DNA of 64,000 nucleotides from Scandinavium manionii (GTDB lineage: Bacteria; Pseudomonadota; Gammaproteobacteria; Enterobacterales; Enterobacteriaceae), in the NCBI RefSeq assembly GCF_024764775.1, contig NZ_JALIGC010000039.1, positions 124,001-188,000 of the forward strand, in the 5' to 3' direction. Positions 1-9,311 of the stretch are shown here, piece after piece. The translations under genes and the position numbers were made by a program. The notes beneath the pieces are model-generated. The model saw only the letters and a program-made list of their open reading frames with translations. It had not been told where the DNA came from and ran no database searches. The number at the start of each line of letters is the position of its first letter. Position 1 is the stretch's first letter.

Positions 1-2
1 TG

Positions 3-1382
3 ACGATTTGTTTGCCGCAGGATGTTCAGGGCGAAGCCTGGGATTACCCACAGAGTTTCTTTGCCCGGCGTGTTCATCATATTGAACGACGCCCACCAGA
101 TCCGCATCGGCTGGAACAGGCGCGAGCGCTGATTGCCCGTAAACGTCGTCCGCTGGTGGTTTGTGGCGGTGGCGTGCGTTACGCCGGGGCGCACGACGCG
201 TTTCGTCAGTTTGTCGAAACCTTGCAGTTGCCATTTGCCGAAACGCAGGCCGGAAAAGGGGCGCTGGTAAGTGACCACCCACTCAATCTGGGCGGTATTG
301 GCGTCACCGGTGGACTGGCCGCGAACCGGCTTGCGCCACAGGCGGATCTGGTGATTGGTGTCGGCACGCGTTTGACCGATTTTACCACCGGTTCAAAAGC
401 ACTGTTTGCCCACCCGGACGTCGAGTTCCTGCTGTTGAATGTGGCGGAGTTCGATGCCCTGAAGCTGGATGCCACGGCACTGGTGGCCGATGCCCACGCC
501 GGTCTGTCAGCACTGACGGAAGGGCTTGTGGAGTATCGCAGCGACTGGGGAAGCGAGGTGGCGCAGGCGAAATTGGCCTGGCACGAGGAGTGCCGTCGGT
601 TGTGGTCTCGCCAGTGGCAGCCCGATGACGCACCAGAAGTTGCTGGCCACCTCGATACTCAATTGCAGGAATACAGCGAAGCGCTGAAAACGCGGCTGAC
701 GCAAACACGCGTGCTGGGGCTGATTAATCAGCACATTGAGGATGATGCGATTGTGGTTGGGGCCGCAGGTTCGCTCCCCGGCGATTTACAGCGGCTATGG
801 CAGGTGAAGACCCCCGACAGCTATCACCTGGAGTATGGCTACTCCTGCATGGGCTATGAAATCGCGGCGGCGATTGGGGCGAAGCTCGCGAAACCACAGC
901 AGCCTGTGTATGCGATGGTTGGCGACGGCTCGTACATGATGCTGCATTCTGAGCTGCAAACGGCCGTTCAGGAAGGGATAAAAATGGCCGTGCTGCTGTT
1001 TGATAACGCCGGGTTCGGTTGTATTAACAACCTGCAAATGGGGCACGGGATGGGCAGTTTTGGCACTGAAAACCGCGCCCGCAATCCGCAGAGTGGACGC
1101 CTTGATGGCCCGTTGGTACAGGTCGATTTTGCTCAAAATGCCGAAAGTTATGGTTGTCGGGCGTGGCGGGTGAATGACGAACAGAGTCTGTTGGCGGCCC
1201 TGGAGGCGGCGCGTGCCCATCCTGGGCCGACGTTGCTGGACATTAAAGTGTTGCCCAAAACCATGACCCACGATTACGCAGCCTGGTGGCGCACGGGGGA
1301 TGCCCAGGTTTCTGCGTCAGACAGCGTGCAACAAGCAGCGGAACAGACCCGGCTGCAACTGCAAAACGCCCGTCAGTATTAA
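3..1382 (+). CDS. iolD: 3D-(3,5/4)-trihydroxycyclohexane-1,2-dione hydrolase, C-terminal part (5' end outside the window)
   Basis: Thiamine-diphosphate enzyme that opens the ring of trihydroxycyclohexanedione in myo-inositol catabolism (cytoplasm). The reading frame is open to the left edge, so about 459 of the usual roughly 640 residues are visible. The visible part starts with the LPQDVQGEAWDYP stretch that closes the pyrimidine-binding domain, continues through a central Rossmann domain (VVCGGGVRYAGA) and ends with the ThDP/Mg-binding domain, where GDGS and the following NAGFGCINN form the family metal-binding signature (about nt 930-1030). It is the first gene seen of an inositol cluster on the same strand. 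A 256-base gap separates it from iolG, so the following genes probably have their own promoter. Family assignment is firm. Confidence 0.93.
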   Translation, partial: TICLPQDVQGEAWDYPQSFFARRVHHIERRPPDPHRLEQARALIARKRRPLVVCGGGVRYAGAHDAFRQFVETLQLPFAETQAGKGALVSDHPLNLGGIGVTGGLAANRLAPQADLVIGVGTRLTDFTTGSKALFAHPDVEFLLLNVAEFDALKLDATALVADAHAGLSALTEGLVEYRSDWGSEVAQAKLAWHEECRRLWSRQWQPDDAPEVAGHLDTQLQEYSEALKTRLTQTRVLGLINQHIEDDAIVVGAAGSLPGDLQRLWQVKTPDSYHLEYGYSCMGYEIAAAIGAKLAKPQQPVYAMVGDGSYMMLHSELQTAVQEGIKMAVLLFDNAGFGCINNLQMGHGMGSFGTENRARNPQSGRLDGPLVQVDFAQNAESYGCRAWRVNDEQSLLAALEAARAHPGPTLLDIKVLPKTMTHDYAAWWRTGDAQVSASDSVQQAAEQTRLQLQNARQY

Positions 1383-1638
1383 CCTTTCAGCGCGTCTCCG
1401 GCACGGTGTCGGCGGCGCGTTTATCTCTTCTTATTTCACCGTAACGAAATTTTCATTTCATCTTTCCCTCGCGAAAGTCAGAGTGCACGCTGTGACACTG
1501 ATAACAAAATGTATCGCAACTATTGCCATAATGTTAACTGGCGCGCAAAAATAGAATTTTCACTATTTATAAAAATGAAATAAATGTTTTATTTATGGTG
1601 TCGTTAGTTCATCGCATTCATCCATACCAGGAGCCGTT
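1383..1638 (+). promoter_or_regulatory. iolG operon promoter region with CRP-like site
   Basis: AT-rich 256-base gap. Seen directly: a CRP-like 16-mer TGTGACACTGATAACA at 1491-1506 (perfect left half, weaker right half), and a -10-like CATAAT at 1527-1532. A start near 1540 would put the CRP site at -41.5, a class II arrangement. Downstream lie inverted repeats, TTTCA/TGAAA arms at 1558-1562 and 1576-1580 and ATAAAT/ATTTAT arms at 1580-1585 and 1591-1596. These could be operators for an RpiR-type IolR repressor, but I cannot match them to a known motif. The regulator gene is not in the window. Confidence 0.5.
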
Positions 1639-2625
1639 ATGTTTAACATTGCTTTACTGGGCGCTGGCCGAATTGGCCAGGTACATGCCGCTAACATCGC
1701 AACCCACAAGGAAACAACGCTCTGGTCCGTTGTTGATCCGAATGAGGCCTTTGCCTCCCGCCTGGCCACGCAGTATCAGGCGCGCCAGCAAAGTCTTGAT
1801 GAGGCGATGACCGATCCCAATGTTCATGCGGTGCTGATTGCCTCAGCCACCGATACCCATGCCGATTTAATCGAACTGGCTGCCCGTCACGGCAAAGCCA
1901 TTTTCTGTGAAAAACCTGTCCATCTTGATCTGGCCCGTGTGCGCGACTGTCTGAAAGTGGTCAAAGAGTACAACGTGCCACTGTTTATCGGTTTCAACCG
2001 CCGCTTTGATCCGCAGTTCCGCCGCGTCAAAACCGAAACCCTGAGTGGGCGCATTGGTAAGCCGGAATCATTACTGATTATCTCCCGTGACCCGTCACCG
2101 CCGCCTGCGGAATATGTGCGCGTCTCGGGCGGGATGTTCCGCGATATGACCATTCATGATTTTGATATGGCCCGCTTCATCATGGGCGAAGAGCCGGTTT
2201 CGGTGTATGCGCAGGGGAGCAACCTGGTCGATCCAGCCATTGGTGAAGCCGGGGACATCGACACCGCCTTCATCGTACTGAAGTACGCCTCCGGCGCGCT
2301 GGCGACCATCGTTAACAGCCGCCGTTCATCATATGGCTATGACCAGCGTCTGGAACTGCACGGCTCCGAAGGCCTGTTGACCGCGGGCAATATCCTCGAA
2401 AACCAGGTGCAGCATTTTGGCCAAAATGGCTGCACCAGCGCGCTGCCTGAGCATTTCTTCCTGCAGCGTTATAAATCTGCCTATGCCGCCGAATGGGAAC
2501 ACTTTGTTGCCATTTTACGCGGAGAGGCGGTGCCGGAGTGCAGCGGTGATGACGGTGAACGCGCGCTGTATCTGGCTGATAAAGCGCTGGAATCTTTACA
2601 AACCCGGCGTGAAGTTCTCCTCTGA
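1639..2625 (+). CDS. iolG: inositol 2-dehydrogenase (Gfo/Idh/MocA family)
   Basis: NAD-dependent oxidation of myo-inositol to scyllo-inosose, the first catabolic step, in the cytoplasm. 328 residues, normal for the family. The N-terminal Rossmann fold has GAGRIGQVHA (residues 8-17) and the conserved EKPVHLD segment near residue 95 that carries the family catalytic lysine. A C-terminal substrate domain follows, with GGMFRDMTIHDFDMARF, the signature containing the metal/substrate-contacting Asp and His of IolG enzymes. The ATG has an AGGAG site a few bases upstream. It heads a run of genes (1639-11042) with short spacers, consistent with one operon. Activity on D-chiro-inositol is also possible from sequence alone. 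Confidence 0.9.
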   Translation: MFNIALLGAGRIGQVHAANIATHKETTLWSVVDPNEAFASRLATQYQARQQSLDEAMTDPNVHAVLIASATDTHADLIELAARHGKAIFCEKPVHLDLARVRDCLKVVKEYNVPLFIGFNRRFDPQFRRVKTETLSGRIGKPESLLIISRDPSPPPAEYVRVSGGMFRDMTIHDFDMARFIMGEEPVSVYAQGSNLVDPAIGEAGDIDTAFIVLKYASGALATIVNSRRSSYGYDQRLELHGSEGLLTAGNILENQVQHFGQNGCTSALPEHFFLQRYKSAYAAEWEHFVAILRGEAVPECSGDDGERALYLADKALESLQTRREVLL

Positions 2626-2664
2626 TATTCCATAACTACACACCCTACACAGAGAGACATAACA

Positions 2665-3594
2665 ATGAAAAAGCTGATCTTAGCCGCCCTCATCGCCATG
2701 ACTGCTGGGGCGGCCATGGCCGAGAACGAACAAATTGTCTTCAGTACGCCAAACCTGGCGATGCCGTTTGAAGTTCACATGCAACGTACGGCGGTGAAAG
2801 CCGCCAAAGAGATGGGCGTTAACCTGCAGGTCCTCGACGGGCAGGGCAGTTCGCCGAAACAGGTTGCCGACCTGGAAAACGCCATTACTCGCGGCGCGCA
2901 AGGTTTTATCGTCTCCCCGAATGATGTCACCGCGGTGTCGAGTGCGGTAGAAGAAATTCAGGATGCGAAGCTGCCAATTGTCACTCTTGACCGCTCTGTT
3001 GATAGCCAGAAGAAAGTGCCGCACTTTGGGGCGAACAACTACAAAGGCGGCCAGACCATTGGCGACTTTGTCAAAAACAAGTTTCCTGACGGCGCGGACA
3101 TTATCCTGCTGACCGGCCAGCCGGGTTCGTCTTCCAATATCGAACGCACCAAAGGGATCCGCGACAGCCTGAAAGCGGGTGGCGAGAAATACCACATTGT
3201 GGCCGATCAGACTGGCAACTGGATGCGTTCGGAAGGGATGCGCATTGTCGAAAGCGTACTGCCATCGCTGAAAAAACGTCCGCAAGTGATCCTTTCCGCT
3301 AACGACGATATGGCGCTCGGTGCGATTGAAGCGTTGCAGGGGCAGGGTGTGAAGCCGGGTGAAATTCTGGTGACAGGATTCGACGCGGTACCGGAAGCGC
3401 TGGCGCGGGTGCGCGACGGCTGGATGGCGGCGACGGCGGATCAGCGTCCGGGATTTGCGGTACAGACGGCGATGAGTCAGCTGGTCGCCAACGTACGTGA
3501 GAAAAAAGCGATCACCGGTGCGGATTACCCGCCGACGCTTATCACCAAAGAGAACCTGCAACAGGCCGAGCGTATCGGCGAAGCCGGTAACTGA
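2665..3594 (+). CDS. periplasmic sugar (probably inositol) ABC-transporter binding protein
   Basis: Periplasmic type I binding protein of the ribose/galactose group. Residues 1-19 form a signal peptide (Lys2-Lys3, hydrophobic core, AMA cleavage before ENEQ). The mature part has the two-lobe sugar-binding layout, with conserved stretches such as PNDVTAVSSAVEEI, LTGQPGSSSNIERTKG and ANDDMALGAIEAL. It is followed directly by an ATPase and a permease, so it is the capture component of a complete importer. Substrate is inferred from position between iolG and iolC: myo-inositol or an isomer. No MFS-type inositol transporter is seen in the visible cluster. A ribose or other pentose substrate cannot be excluded by reading alone. 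Confidence 0.82.
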   Translation: MKKLILAALIAMTAGAAMAENEQIVFSTPNLAMPFEVHMQRTAVKAAKEMGVNLQVLDGQGSSPKQVADLENAITRGAQGFIVSPNDVTAVSSAVEEIQDAKLPIVTLDRSVDSQKKVPHFGANNYKGGQTIGDFVKNKFPDGADIILLTGQPGSSSNIERTKGIRDSLKAGGEKYHIVADQTGNWMRSEGMRIVESVLPSLKKRPQVILSANDDMALGAIEALQGQGVKPGEILVTGFDAVPEALARVRDGWMAATADQRPGFAVQTAMSQLVANVREKKAITGADYPPTLITKENLQQAERIGEAGN

Positions 3595-3648
3595 TTTATC
3601 CGCAGCCGCCACCGTTGTGGCGGCTCGCATGACAGGAGGCGCTGAGCG

Positions 3649-5196
3649 ATGGTGCAACCCTTACTGAAAGTTACCGATCTGGCAAAGAGCTTTTCCGGCA
3701 TCTGGGCGTTAAGCAACGTTCAGTTGACCGTCGGGAAAGGCGAAATTCATGCACTGCTCGGTGAGAACGGCGCGGGGAAATCGACGCTGCTCAAGGCGCT
3801 GGCAGGCGCACAGCCGCAGACGCGCGGCGATATCTGGTTCAATGGCGAAACGCTGCCGCTGGAGGATTCACCGGTCGAGCGACAGAACAACGGCATCATC
3901 ACGATTTATCAGGAATTCAATCTGCTCCCGAATATGACTGTCGCGGAAAATATGTTTCTCGGGCGTGAGCCGCGGAAGCGTAATTTGATCGTCAATGCGA
4001 AAGCCGTCAATCAGGAGGCGCAGGTCATTCTGGACTATCTGCACCTCAACGTGGCCCCGACGACGCCGGTCGCCCGCCTGAGTGTGGCGCAGCAGCAAAT
4101 GGTGGAAATTGCCCGGGCGCTGACCCTGAACGCAAAACTCATCATTATGGATGAACCTTCCGCCGCGCTGAGCGACAGCGAAGTCGAAAGCCTGCACCGC
4201 GTGGTGCGGGAACTGAAAAGCCGTGGGGTAAGCATTATTTATGTCACCCATCGCCTGCATGAAGTTTTCCAGCTCTGCGACCGTTTTACCGTGTTTCAGG
4301 ATGGCCGTTTTACCGGCACTGGCGCGGTTGCGGAAACCAATGTGGAGCAGCTGATTCGTCTGATGGTGGGACGCGACGTGGCCTTTAATCGTCGTCCGGC
4401 CAGCGAAACCCATCATCAGGATAAACCGGTTCGCCTTGCGGTGAAGGGGTTGTGTCGCGAAAAACCACCGCTGGATCCACACGGTATCGCCCTGCATGAC
4501 ATCAGCTTCCAGGTGCATGTTGGTGAAGTGCTGGGAATAGCAGGCCTGGTGGGGGCCGGACGAACGGAAGTGGCGCGCTGTCTGTTCGGTGCGGATGGTT
4601 TTACTTCCGGTGAGTTTGTGCTCGACGGCGCGGCATATCATCCGCGTGATCCCATGTACGCGCTGGATCAGGGCGTGGCGCTGGTGCCGGAAGATCGCAA
4701 AAAAGAGGGGGCAGTGCTTGGGCTTTCTATTCGCGACAACCTGTCGCTCTCCAGCCTCTCGTCGCTGCTGCGCTGGCGCTTCTTCATCAATACCCGCAAA
4801 GAGGACGACCTGATCGAGTCCTACCGTCAGGCGCTGCAAATCAAGATGGTCAACAGCGAGCAGGAGGTGCGCAAGCTCTCCGGCGGCAATCAGCAAAAAG
4901 TGATCCTCGCGCGCTGTATGGCGCTTAATCCACGGGTGTTGATCGTCGATGAACCGACGCGCGGCATTGATGTGGGCACTAAATCGGAAGTCCATCAGGT
5001 GCTGTTTGATATGGCGAAACAGGGCGTGGCGGTGATTGTTATCTCGTCCGATTTGCCCGAAGTGATGGCGGTGTCTGACCGGATAATCACCTTAAGCGAA
5101 GGCCGGGTAACCGGTGAAATCCACGGCGATGAGGCCAGCGAAGAGCGGCTCATGATGATGATGGCCATCAACCACAACGCACTGAACGCGGCATAA
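3649..5196 (+). CDS. sugar ABC-transporter ATP-binding protein (two fused ATPase domains)
   Basis: Cytoplasmic ATPase of the RbsA/MglA/XylG type, 515 residues. The first nucleotide-binding domain has Walker A GENGAGKST at residues 38-46, the helical signature LSVAQQQMVEIARAL and Walker B LIIMDEPSAALS. The second domain has the degenerate Walker A GLVGAGRTE typical of these fused ATPases, signature LSGGNQQKVILARCM and Walker B VLIVDEPTRGID. The unequal two halves are normal for the family, not damage. An AGGAGG site precedes the ATG. It lies 54 bases after the binding protein and 11 before the permease and should power the same importer. Confidence 0.9.
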   Translation: MVQPLLKVTDLAKSFSGIWALSNVQLTVGKGEIHALLGENGAGKSTLLKALAGAQPQTRGDIWFNGETLPLEDSPVERQNNGIITIYQEFNLLPNMTVAENMFLGREPRKRNLIVNAKAVNQEAQVILDYLHLNVAPTTPVARLSVAQQQMVEIARALTLNAKLIIMDEPSAALSDSEVESLHRVVRELKSRGVSIIYVTHRLHEVFQLCDRFTVFQDGRFTGTGAVAETNVEQLIRLMVGRDVAFNRRPASETHHQDKPVRLAVKGLCREKPPLDPHGIALHDISFQVHVGEVLGIAGLVGAGRTEVARCLFGADGFTSGEFVLDGAAYHPRDPMYALDQGVALVPEDRKKEGAVLGLSIRDNLSLSSLSSLLRWRFFINTRKEDDLIESYRQALQIKMVNSEQEVRKLSGGNQQKVILARCMALNPRVLIVDEPTRGIDVGTKSEVHQVLFDMAKQGVAVIVISSDLPEVMAVSDRIITLSEGRVTGEIHGDEASEERLMMMMAINHNALNAA

Positions 5197-5207
5197 CGGA
5201 GTTTCAC

Positions 5208-6236
5208 ATGACGCAGATAATCACCAAAACCCCCGCGCCTGCTAAACGTAGCGGACGTATCGACCCAATCGCTTTTTTTGAGCGCTTCGGGGTGCTGATT
5301 TTCATGATCCTGCTGCTGATTTTTTTCCAGACGCAGAACAGTAACTTCCTGTCAGAACGCAATGTTTTCAACATTCTTACCGAGGTTTCGATCTACGGGA
5401 TCATGGCCGTGGGGATGACGTTTGTCATTCTGACCGCCGGCATTGATCTCTCTGTCGGCTCTATCCTCGCGGTCTGTGCCATGACCGCAGCGTATGTCAT
5501 TAAAGGCGATAACTTCACCACGGTGGATCCAAACGCCTGGGGCGGCATGAGCTGGCTGGTGGGGCTGGGCATCTGCCTGGCGATGGGGACCGCAATCGGC
5601 TTCCTGCATGGCCTGGGTGTGACCCGGCTGCGTCTGCCGCCGTTTATCGTCACGCTTGGCGGGATGACCATCTGGCGCGGCCTGACGCTGGTAATTAATG
5701 ATGGTGCGCCGATTGCCGGTTTTGACCCAGGATACCGCTGGTGGGGACGCGGCGAAATGCTCGGTATCTCAATACCTATCTGGATTTTTGCCCTGGTGGC
5801 GCTGCTGGGATATCTGGCGCTGCACAAAACGCGATGGGGCCGCTTTGTCTATGCCATTGGCGGTAACCCGGAAGCCGCACGCCTGGCCGGGGTGAATGTG
5901 AAGCGGGTGCTGGTCAGTGTGTATGTGCTGATTGGCTGTCTTGCCGGGCTGGCAGGCTTTGTATTGAGCGCCCGTCTGGGCAGTGCGGAGGCCGTTGCCG
6001 GGATTTCATTTGAGCTGCGCGTGATCGCCTCGGTGGTTATCGGTGGCACCTCGCTGATGGGCGGCTACGGTCGTATTGGCGGCACGGTTATCGGCTCGAT
6101 AATTATGGGGGTTTTGATAAACGGACTGGTGCTGATGAACGTCTCCGCGTACTACCAACAGATTATTACCGGGTTGATTATCGTGCTGGCGGTGGCGTTT
6201 GATACCTATGCGAAGAGCCGTCGTGGCGCGCTGTGA
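5208..6236 (+). CDS. sugar ABC-transporter permease (RbsC type)
   Basis: Inner-membrane channel subunit of the inositol-cluster importer, 342 residues. After a charged cytoplasmic N-terminus (about 25 residues) a series of hydrophobic segments covers the rest. The conserved motif LTAGIDLSVGSILAVCAM (about residues 70-87) and the loop AIGGNPEAARLAGVNVKR (about 220-237), which contacts the ATPase, identify the monosaccharide permease family. Start codon follows the ATPase by 11 bases with a GGAG site. Probably works as a homodimer with two copies or one fused copy of the ATPase. Substrate is inferred from neighbours only. Confidence 0.88.
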   Translation: MTQIITKTPAPAKRSGRIDPIAFFERFGVLIFMILLLIFFQTQNSNFLSERNVFNILTEVSIYGIMAVGMTFVILTAGIDLSVGSILAVCAMTAAYVIKGDNFTTVDPNAWGGMSWLVGLGICLAMGTAIGFLHGLGVTRLRLPPFIVTLGGMTIWRGLTLVINDGAPIAGFDPGYRWWGRGEMLGISIPIWIFALVALLGYLALHKTRWGRFVYAIGGNPEAARLAGVNVKRVLVSVYVLIGCLAGLAGFVLSARLGSAEAVAGISFELRVIASVVIGGTSLMGGYGRIGGTVIGSIIMGVLINGLVLMNVSAYYQQIITGLIIVLAVAFDTYAKSRRGAL

Positions 6237-6246
6237 GGGATAAACA

Positions 6247-7380
6247 ATGAAACAAGTGCGAATCGGACTAATCGGCACCGGGTACATCGGCAAGGCACAC
6301 GCCATTGCCTACGCCCAGGCGCCGACGGTGTTCAGCCTGCAAGGCGAACTGGTGCGAGAAATGGTGGCGGAAGTCACGCCAGAGCTGGCAGCAGAACGGG
6401 CGCAGGCCTTTGGTTTTCGTCGTTCGACCGGCGACTGGCGTGAGCTGGTGGCGGATCCGAATATTGATGTCGTGGATATCTGTTCACCCAATCATTTGCA
6501 CAAAGAGATGGCGCTAGCCGCCATTCATCACGGTAAGCACGTCTATTCGGAAAAGCCGCTGGCGCTGAACGCCCATGACGCCCGCGAAATGGTCGAAGCC
6601 GCGCAGCAGGCCGGGGTGAAAACGCTGGTGGGCTTCAATTACATGAAGAACCCAACGGCGGCGCTGGCGAAAGAGATTATTGCGCGTGGTGAAATCGGCG
6701 ACGTTATCCATTTCTACGGCACCCACAATGAAGATTATATGGCCGATCCTCAGTCACCGATTCACTGGCACTGCTTCAAAGAGACCGCCGGATTAGGGGC
6801 GCTGGGAGATTTGGCGGCGCATATCGTCAATATGGCCCACTACCTGGTCGGTGAAATTGATGAAGTCTGCGGCGACCTGAAAATTGTGGTGCCACAGCGT
6901 CCGGCAAGCGTTGGCTCGACGCAGATGATAACCGTCGAAAATGAAGACCAGGCGCATGCGATGGTGCGATTTGCTAACGGCGCGCAGGGTGTTATCGAAA
7001 CCTCCCGCGTGGCCTGCGGACGCAAGATGGGGCTGTCATACGTCATTACCGGCACCAAAGGCGCCATCAGTTTTACCCAGGAGCGGATGGCGGAACTGAA
7101 ACTCTATCTGCATGACGACCCGGTCAACCGCCAGGGATTCCGCACGTTGCTGGTGGGGCCTGCACACCCGGACTATGCCGCATTCTGTATGGGCGCAGGG
7201 CACGGCATCGGTTTTAACGATCAAAAAACGGTAGAAATTCGCGACCTGGTCAACGGCGTCGCGGCGGATACTCCGATGTGGCCAGATTTTACAGAGGGCT
7301 GGAAAGTTTCGCGCGTGCTGGACGCGATTGCGCTCTCGCATCAGCAAGGCCGCTGGTTGAATGTGAACGATTTTGTCTGA
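6247..7380 (+). CDS. second inositol-dehydrogenase-like oxidoreductase (Gfo/Idh/MocA family)
   Basis: 377-residue NAD(P)-dependent oxidoreductase. N-terminal Rossmann motif GLIGTGYIGKAHA (residues 8-20) and YSEKPLALNAHDA, with the catalytic lysine. The C-terminal domain has GLGALGDLAAHIVNMAHYL, holding the Asp and His expected at the active site. It is only distantly like the IolG at 1639 and belongs to the longer group often found in inositol clusters, where such enzymes act on scyllo-inositol or other isomers. In the operon it sits 10 bases after the permease and 12 before iolC. The exact inositol isomer and cofactor are not readable from sequence. Confidence 0.82.
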   Translation: MKQVRIGLIGTGYIGKAHAIAYAQAPTVFSLQGELVREMVAEVTPELAAERAQAFGFRRSTGDWRELVADPNIDVVDICSPNHLHKEMALAAIHHGKHVYSEKPLALNAHDAREMVEAAQQAGVKTLVGFNYMKNPTAALAKEIIARGEIGDVIHFYGTHNEDYMADPQSPIHWHCFKETAGLGALGDLAAHIVNMAHYLVGEIDEVCGDLKIVVPQRPASVGSTQMITVENEDQAHAMVRFANGAQGVIETSRVACGRKMGLSYVITGTKGAISFTQERMAELKLYLHDDPVNRQGFRTLLVGPAHPDYAAFCMGAGHGIGFNDQKTVEIRDLVNGVAADTPMWPDFTEGWKVSRVLDAIALSHQQGRWLNVNDFV

Positions 7381-7392
7381 CGAGGTATCAAC

Positions 7393-9297
7393 GTGGAAAA
7401 GCAGTTTGATGTGATATGCATGGGCCGCGTGGCGGTTGATCTCTACAGCCAGCAGATTGGTGCGCGGCTGGAGGATGTGTCGAGTTTTGCCAAATATCTC
7501 GGCGGCTCGTCAGGGAACGTGGCTTACGGCACCGCGCGCCAGGGATTACGTTCGTCAATGCTGGCGCGGGTTGGCGATGAGCATATGGGGCGCTTTGTGC
7601 GCGAAGAGCTTAACCACGTGGGCTGTGATACCCGCCATCTGATAACCGATAAAGATCGCCTGACAGCGCTGGTGCTGCTCGGCATTAAAGACCGGGATAC
7701 CTTTCCGCTGATTTTTTATCGTGATAACTGTGCGGATATGGCGATTACCGCCAGCGATGTGGATGAACATTATATTGCGTCATCCCGTTGTCTGGCGATC
7801 ACCGGAACCCACCTTTCTCATCCTCACACACGAGAGGCGGTGCTGACGGCGCTGAACTACGCACGCCGTCACGGCGTCCGCACGGTGCTGGATATCGACT
7901 ACCGGCCGGTGTTGTGGGGGCTCACGTCACTGGGCGACGGCGAAACGCGTTTTATTGCCGCAGAGCAGGTGACCCGCCAGTTACAAGCAGTATTGCATCT
8001 GTTTGATGTCATCGTGGGCACCGAAGAAGAATTTCATATCGCAGGCGGCACCACCGATACCTTGCAGGCGCTGGCGCAGGTGCGTGAAGTCAGTGCGGCG
8101 ACGCTGGTGTGCAAGCGAGGCGCGCTGGGCTGTTCAGTCTATCCAGAAAACATACCGGCAACGCTGGACGACGGGCTGACGGTATCTGGTGTGCGGGTTG
8201 AGGTGCTCAATGTCCTGGGGGCGGGCGATGCGTTTATGTCGGGCCTGTTGCGCGGGTATCTCAATGATGAGGGGTGGGAGCAGGCCTGTCGTTACGCCAA
8301 CGCCTGTGGCGCATTGGTGGTCTCGCGCCATGGTTGCGCGCCCGCCATGCCGAGTAAAGTCGAGCTTGATGATTACCTTGCTCGTGAACATCTGGTGCCG
8401 CGTCCGGATCTCGACCCACGGCTTAATCATTTGCACCGTGTTACCACCCGTCGGCGTGAATGGCCGGAACTGTGTGTGATGGCTTTTGATCACCGTAGCC
8501 AGCTTGAAGAGATGGCGCTCCAGTGCGGGGCGAGCCTTAAGCGCATTCCGACCCTGAAAACGCTTATTCTGCAAGCCAGTCGAGATGCGGCGCAGCAGGC
8601 CGGGCTTGAGGGGAAAGCGGGTCTGCTGTGTGATGGCACCTTTGGTCAGGATGCGTTGTGTGCCATTACCGGCGAAGGGTGGTGGATTGGCCGGCCGATA
8701 GAACTGCCAGGCTCACGCCCTCTGGCGATGGAGCACGGCAATATAGGTACTCAGCTTATCAGTTGGCCGCAGGAGCATATCGTCAAGTGCCTGGTCTTTT
8801 TCCATCCGGAAGATGCGCATGATTTACGACTGGAGCAGGAGCAGAAAATTGCCGAGGTGTATCACGCCTGCTGTCAGTCGGGGCATGAGCTGCTGCTGGA
8901 GGTGATTTTACCTGCCGATATGCCGCGCAGCGATGAACTTTATCTGCGGGCCATTTCCCGCTTCTACAACCTCGGAATTTATCCCGACTGGTGGAAGCTG
9001 CCGCCGCTGTCATCTGATGGCTGGACGGCGCTGAGCTCGATTATTGAACACCGTGATCCACATTGCCGTGGTGTCGTTATCCTCGGCCTCGATGCTCCAG
9101 CCGAACAGCTGCGCGCAGACTTTAAAGCCGCTGCCGGTCATGAGCTGGTGAAAGGCTTTGCGGTGGGGCGCACGCTGTTTGGCGAGGCGTCGCGCGCGTG
9201 GCTCAAACATGATATCGACGATACGCAACTGGTGACGCGCATTCGGGACAACTATCTGCAGCTGATCGCCTGGTGGCGTGAGCGCGAGCAGGCATAA
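7393..9297 (+). CDS. iolC: bifunctional 5-dehydro-2-deoxygluconokinase / DUF2090 (aldolase-type) protein
   Basis: 634 residues in two parts. Residues 1 to about 325 are a PfkB-family sugar kinase: GGSSGNVAYG near the sugar pocket and NVLGAGDAFMSGLLRGY with the catalytic aspartate. This part phosphorylates 5-dehydro-2-deoxygluconate. From about residue 345 (WPELCVMAFDHRSQ) a DUF2090 domain follows. It is annotated in related bacteria as the 5-dehydro-2-deoxyphosphogluconate aldolase half, so a separate iolJ may not be needed. Start is GTG with CGAGG eight bases upstream, 12 bases after the preceding gene. The products expected are dihydroxyacetone phosphate and malonic semialdehyde. Confidence 0.92.
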   Translation: MEKQFDVICMGRVAVDLYSQQIGARLEDVSSFAKYLGGSSGNVAYGTARQGLRSSMLARVGDEHMGRFVREELNHVGCDTRHLITDKDRLTALVLLGIKDRDTFPLIFYRDNCADMAITASDVDEHYIASSRCLAITGTHLSHPHTREAVLTALNYARRHGVRTVLDIDYRPVLWGLTSLGDGETRFIAAEQVTRQLQAVLHLFDVIVGTEEEFHIAGGTTDTLQALAQVREVSAATLVCKRGALGCSVYPENIPATLDDGLTVSGVRVEVLNVLGAGDAFMSGLLRGYLNDEGWEQACRYANACGALVVSRHGCAPAMPSKVELDDYLAREHLVPRPDLDPRLNHLHRVTTRRREWPELCVMAFDHRSQLEEMALQCGASLKRIPTLKTLILQASRDAAQQAGLEGKAGLLCDGTFGQDALCAITGEGWWIGRPIELPGSRPLAMEHGNIGTQLISWPQEHIVKCLVFFHPEDAHDLRLEQEQKIAEVYHACCQSGHELLLEVILPADMPRSDELYLRAISRFYNLGIYPDWWKLPPLSSDGWTALSSIIEHRDPHCRGVVILGLDAPAEQLRADFKAAAGHELVKGFAVGRTLFGEASRAWLKHDIDDTQLVTRIRDNYLQLIAWWREREQA

Positions 9298-9311
9298 CTC
9301 TGGAGACTATT

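Noticed and set aside
1300..1554. 84-codon plus-strand frame running from the iolD end into the gap
   Set aside because: Overlaps iolD in another frame, no ribosome site, no recognisable protein features.
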